From positions 868,001 to 932,000 of the forward strand of contig CAWIVY010000007.1 of assembly GCA_963839615.1 (NCBI GenBank): DNA of 64,000 nt, given 5' to 3'. Positions 63,097-64,000 of the stretch are shown one piece after another. Each line of letters begins with the position of its first letter. Within the stretch, counting starts at the first letter, position 1. Under the pieces are notes generated by a model. The model saw only the letters and a program-made list of their open reading frames with translations, was not told the DNA's origin and did not search any database. The stretch comes from DASQMT01 sp963839615. Its GTDB lineage: Bacteria > Actinomycetota > Thermoleophilia > Solirubrobacterales > Solirubrobacteraceae. A program made the position numbers and the translations under genes.

Positions 63097-63176
63097 GGTG
63101 GCAACCCGGCTGGCTCCATCCGGGAGCTCCGTGGCTTTGCGTCACACCCTCGCGGGCGATTTGCCTTTTGACACCT
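63097..63176 (-). promoter_or_regulatory. c-di-GMP-I (GEMM) riboswitch in the pilin 1 leader
   Basis: The minus-strand RNA has the GEMM core: AAAAGGCAAAT, then P2 CGCCC-GCGA-GGGTG with a GNRA tetraloop, then GACGCAAAGCCACGG and GAGCCAGCCGGGTTGCC, closed by GGTG/CACC. The family binds c-di-GMP. It lies between the sigma-28-like promoter and the pilin ribosome-binding site. Downstream, CCCT-tcagg-AGGG can form a hairpin over the Shine-Dalgarno, and GGGAC further up can compete for its GTCCC flank. Control of translation is thus likely; the direction is inference. Confidence 0.85.
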
Positions 63177-63194
63177 AGGTTCTGGCAGAAGTCT

Positions 63195-63222
63195 TATCGG
63201 CAGGTGTCGACCAGTCTTTAGC
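63195..63222 (-). promoter_or_regulatory. Sigma-28-like promoter of pilin 1
   Basis: On the minus strand CTAAAG (63222-63217), 14 bp, GCCGATAA (63202-63195); counted from TAAA the spacing is 15, an exact FliA consensus. The predicted start near 63187 leaves a 167-nt leader with the riboswitch. Confidence 0.72.
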
Positions 63223-63284
63223 CCTCGTACTTCGGATCGACGCAAGTCCGCTCGAACCGCATTCCGCGGCGCTCGTTAAACGAA

Positions 63285-63310
63285 GAAGGCGGGCCCGAGG
63301 GCCCGCCTTC
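63285..63310 (-). terminator. Hairpin terminator after pilin 2
   Basis: GAAGGCGGGCCC (63285-63296) pairs with GGGCCCGCCTTC (63299-63310), followed on the minus strand by TTCGTTTAACG. It stops pilin 2 transcripts before the pilin 1 promoter. Confidence 0.82.
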
Positions 63311-63342
63311 CTTTCCAGCTTTGCTCCGTGAGCGGCTGTGGC

Positions 63343-63792
63343 CTACCAGTCGCCGGCGGTGGGGCAACCGAAGTCGCCGCCGGTGGCGCAGGTGCGGTCG
63401 ACGGAACCGTCGGCGTTCTTCGTGATCGTGAAGACGTTGCCCGTAAGCGACTCGGACTCGACCTCGTAGTTGTCAGCCGCGGACGAAACGACCGTCGGGA
63501 CAGCCTTGCCCGAACCGATGGCCGGCTCGATCTTGGCAAGGCCGGCACCGGCGACGACGGCACCCGCCGCGATGCCGGAGTAGTCCTGCTCGTCCGTGTA
63601 ATACGTTTCCATCGCGGTCTGCATGGTGCGGGCCTCTGACTTGGCCTCGGTGTCCTGCGCCTTACCGCGCTGGTTGAGGAAAGCCGGGAGAGCGATCGCG
63701 GCAAGGATGCCGATGATCAGGATGACGACGAGAAGCTCGATCAGGGTGAAGCCCTTCTCACTCTGAGCGCGCTGACGAAGCTTGTGAAGCAT
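63343..63792 (-). CDS. pilA: Type IV major pilin 2
   Basis: 149 residues with the same signal as pilin 1 (SEKGFTLIELLVV) and a C-terminus differing only in a few places (SEARTMQT, LAKIEPAIGSGKAVPT, CPTAGDW). The Shine-Dalgarno is GGAGGG before the ATG at 63792. Two copies with different leaders suggest two expression settings for nearly the same subunit. Confidence 0.94.
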   Translation of the reverse strand: MLHKLRQRAQSEKGFTLIELLVVILIIGILAAIALPAFLNQRGKAQDTEAKSEARTMQTAMETYYTDEQDYSGIAAGAVVAGAGLAKIEPAIGSGKAVPTVVSSAADNYEVESESLTGNVFTITKNADGSVDRTCATGGDFGCPTAGDW

Positions 63793-63865
63793 TGGGGTAA
63801 ACCCTCCTGAAGGGGAACAATGGGGCCTGTGCTGCAGCCAGGTCCTTGTCCCTGCCCCCTGAATC

Positions 63866-63939
63866 GGTGGCAACCCGGTCGGCTCTATCTGAGAGTCCGT
63901 AGTTAGCGTCACTGCCCTTGCGGGCGATCCGTGACACGT
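63866..63939 (-). promoter_or_regulatory. Divergent c-di-GMP-I-like riboswitch in the pilin 2 leader
   Basis: Same layout as the pilin 1 element: CGCCC-GCAA-GGGC hairpin with a GNRA loop, GACGC..., GACCGGGTTGCC and CACC closure. But GACGCAAAGCCACGG is changed to GACGCTAACTACGG, and the AAGGCAAAT segment is CACGGAT. These are core positions in the family. It may bind another ligand, bind weakly or be constitutive. Confidence 0.6.
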
Positions 63940-63956
63940 AGGTACTGGCAACCTGG

Positions 63957-63985
63957 GTATCGGCACGGTGCACAAATGGCTTGAC
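63957..63985 (-). promoter_or_regulatory. Sigma-28-like promoter of pilin 2
   Basis: On the minus strand GTCAAG (63985-63980), 15 bp, GCCGATAC (63964-63957). The expected start is near 63949, at the edge of the riboswitch. It is the same form as the other pilus promoters. Confidence 0.62.
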
Positions 63986-64000
63986 CTGCCCGCCTTTTTC

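Noticed and set aside
62571..63245. A longer pilin start upstream at 63245
   Set aside because: The extra sequence is the riboswitch leader; the good Shine-Dalgarno and conserved MLHKLRQR start are at 63020.

Overview
The window is high-GC DNA with actinobacterial gene content. Conserved neighbourhoods include aroC-aroKB-aroQ-pepQ, efp-nusB-xseB-ispA-dxs-tlyA-nadK-recN, an F420-type luciferase-like oxidoreductase and a complete minor-pilin/PilMNO set. These best fit an aerobic soil actinobacterium of the Thermoleophilia (Solirubrobacter/Conexibacter-like). The taxonomic call is inference; no rRNA is present.

Layout. 1-4.2 kb: a truncated HD-GYP c-di-GMP phosphodiesterase, a lone receiver protein, then a translationally coupled LLM oxidoreductase, acetyltransferase and glycosyltransferase. 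4.2-8.3 kb: a VOC protein and a sulfate ABC importer (sbp-cysT-cysW-cysA, minus strand) with a palindromic site over its start. 8.4-9.9 kb: tRNA-Asn, an HNH protein and a PH-domain membrane protein. 9.9-30.3 kb: housekeeping genes, mostly minus strand: dnaG, dgt (frameshifted), recO, a glutaredoxin, mutM, a metallopeptidase lipoprotein, deoB, xerD, a Nudix hydrolase, an M20 peptidase, pyrG, recN, nadK, tlyA, dxs, ispA, xseB, nusB and efp. An array of imperfect 60-bp repeats lies upstream in map order of recN.

30.2-45.9 kb looks like a decayed genomic island. A frameshifted serine recombinase starts about 80 bp from the efp start codon. A 15-bp piece of the efp 5' end recurs at 45.9 kb, where it again encodes an efp-like N-terminus. 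Between the two copies lie a broken tyrosine recombinase, gene scars, a transporter, serine hydrolases, an ABC exporter with a LuxR/ATPase regulator, an MBL hydrolase, a DUF4160/DUF2442 pair and a SEC-C protein. 46-49.8 kb holds accessory genes, including a secreted calcium-binding (thrombospondin type 3) protein. 49.8-54.0 kb is the shikimate operon with pepQ.

54.1-64 kb is a type IV pilus locus: pilM, prepilin peptidase, pilN, pilO, a pilP-position protein, three large minor pilins and two near-identical major pilins. The most interesting finding is how it appears to be regulated. Six sites resembling sigma-28 (FliA/WhiG/SigD) promoters, a TCAAG or TAAAG element about 15 bp from a GCCGATA-like element, sit in front of the pilins, the minor-pilin operon, pilM, pilN and the calcium-binding protein gene. 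In four of them the -10 ends only 7-8 nt before a start codon, which predicts leaderless mRNAs. The two pilin genes instead have leaders of about 155-170 nt carrying a c-di-GMP-I (GEMM) riboswitch; one copy is canonical, the other has changed core bases. A single sigma factor plus c-di-GMP sensing would therefore control pilus biogenesis.

Many apparent frameshifts are single-base changes, several in housekeeping or pilus genes (dgt, pilO, pilX-like, ABC permease, SEC-C gene). Some may be sequencing errors rather than real decay.
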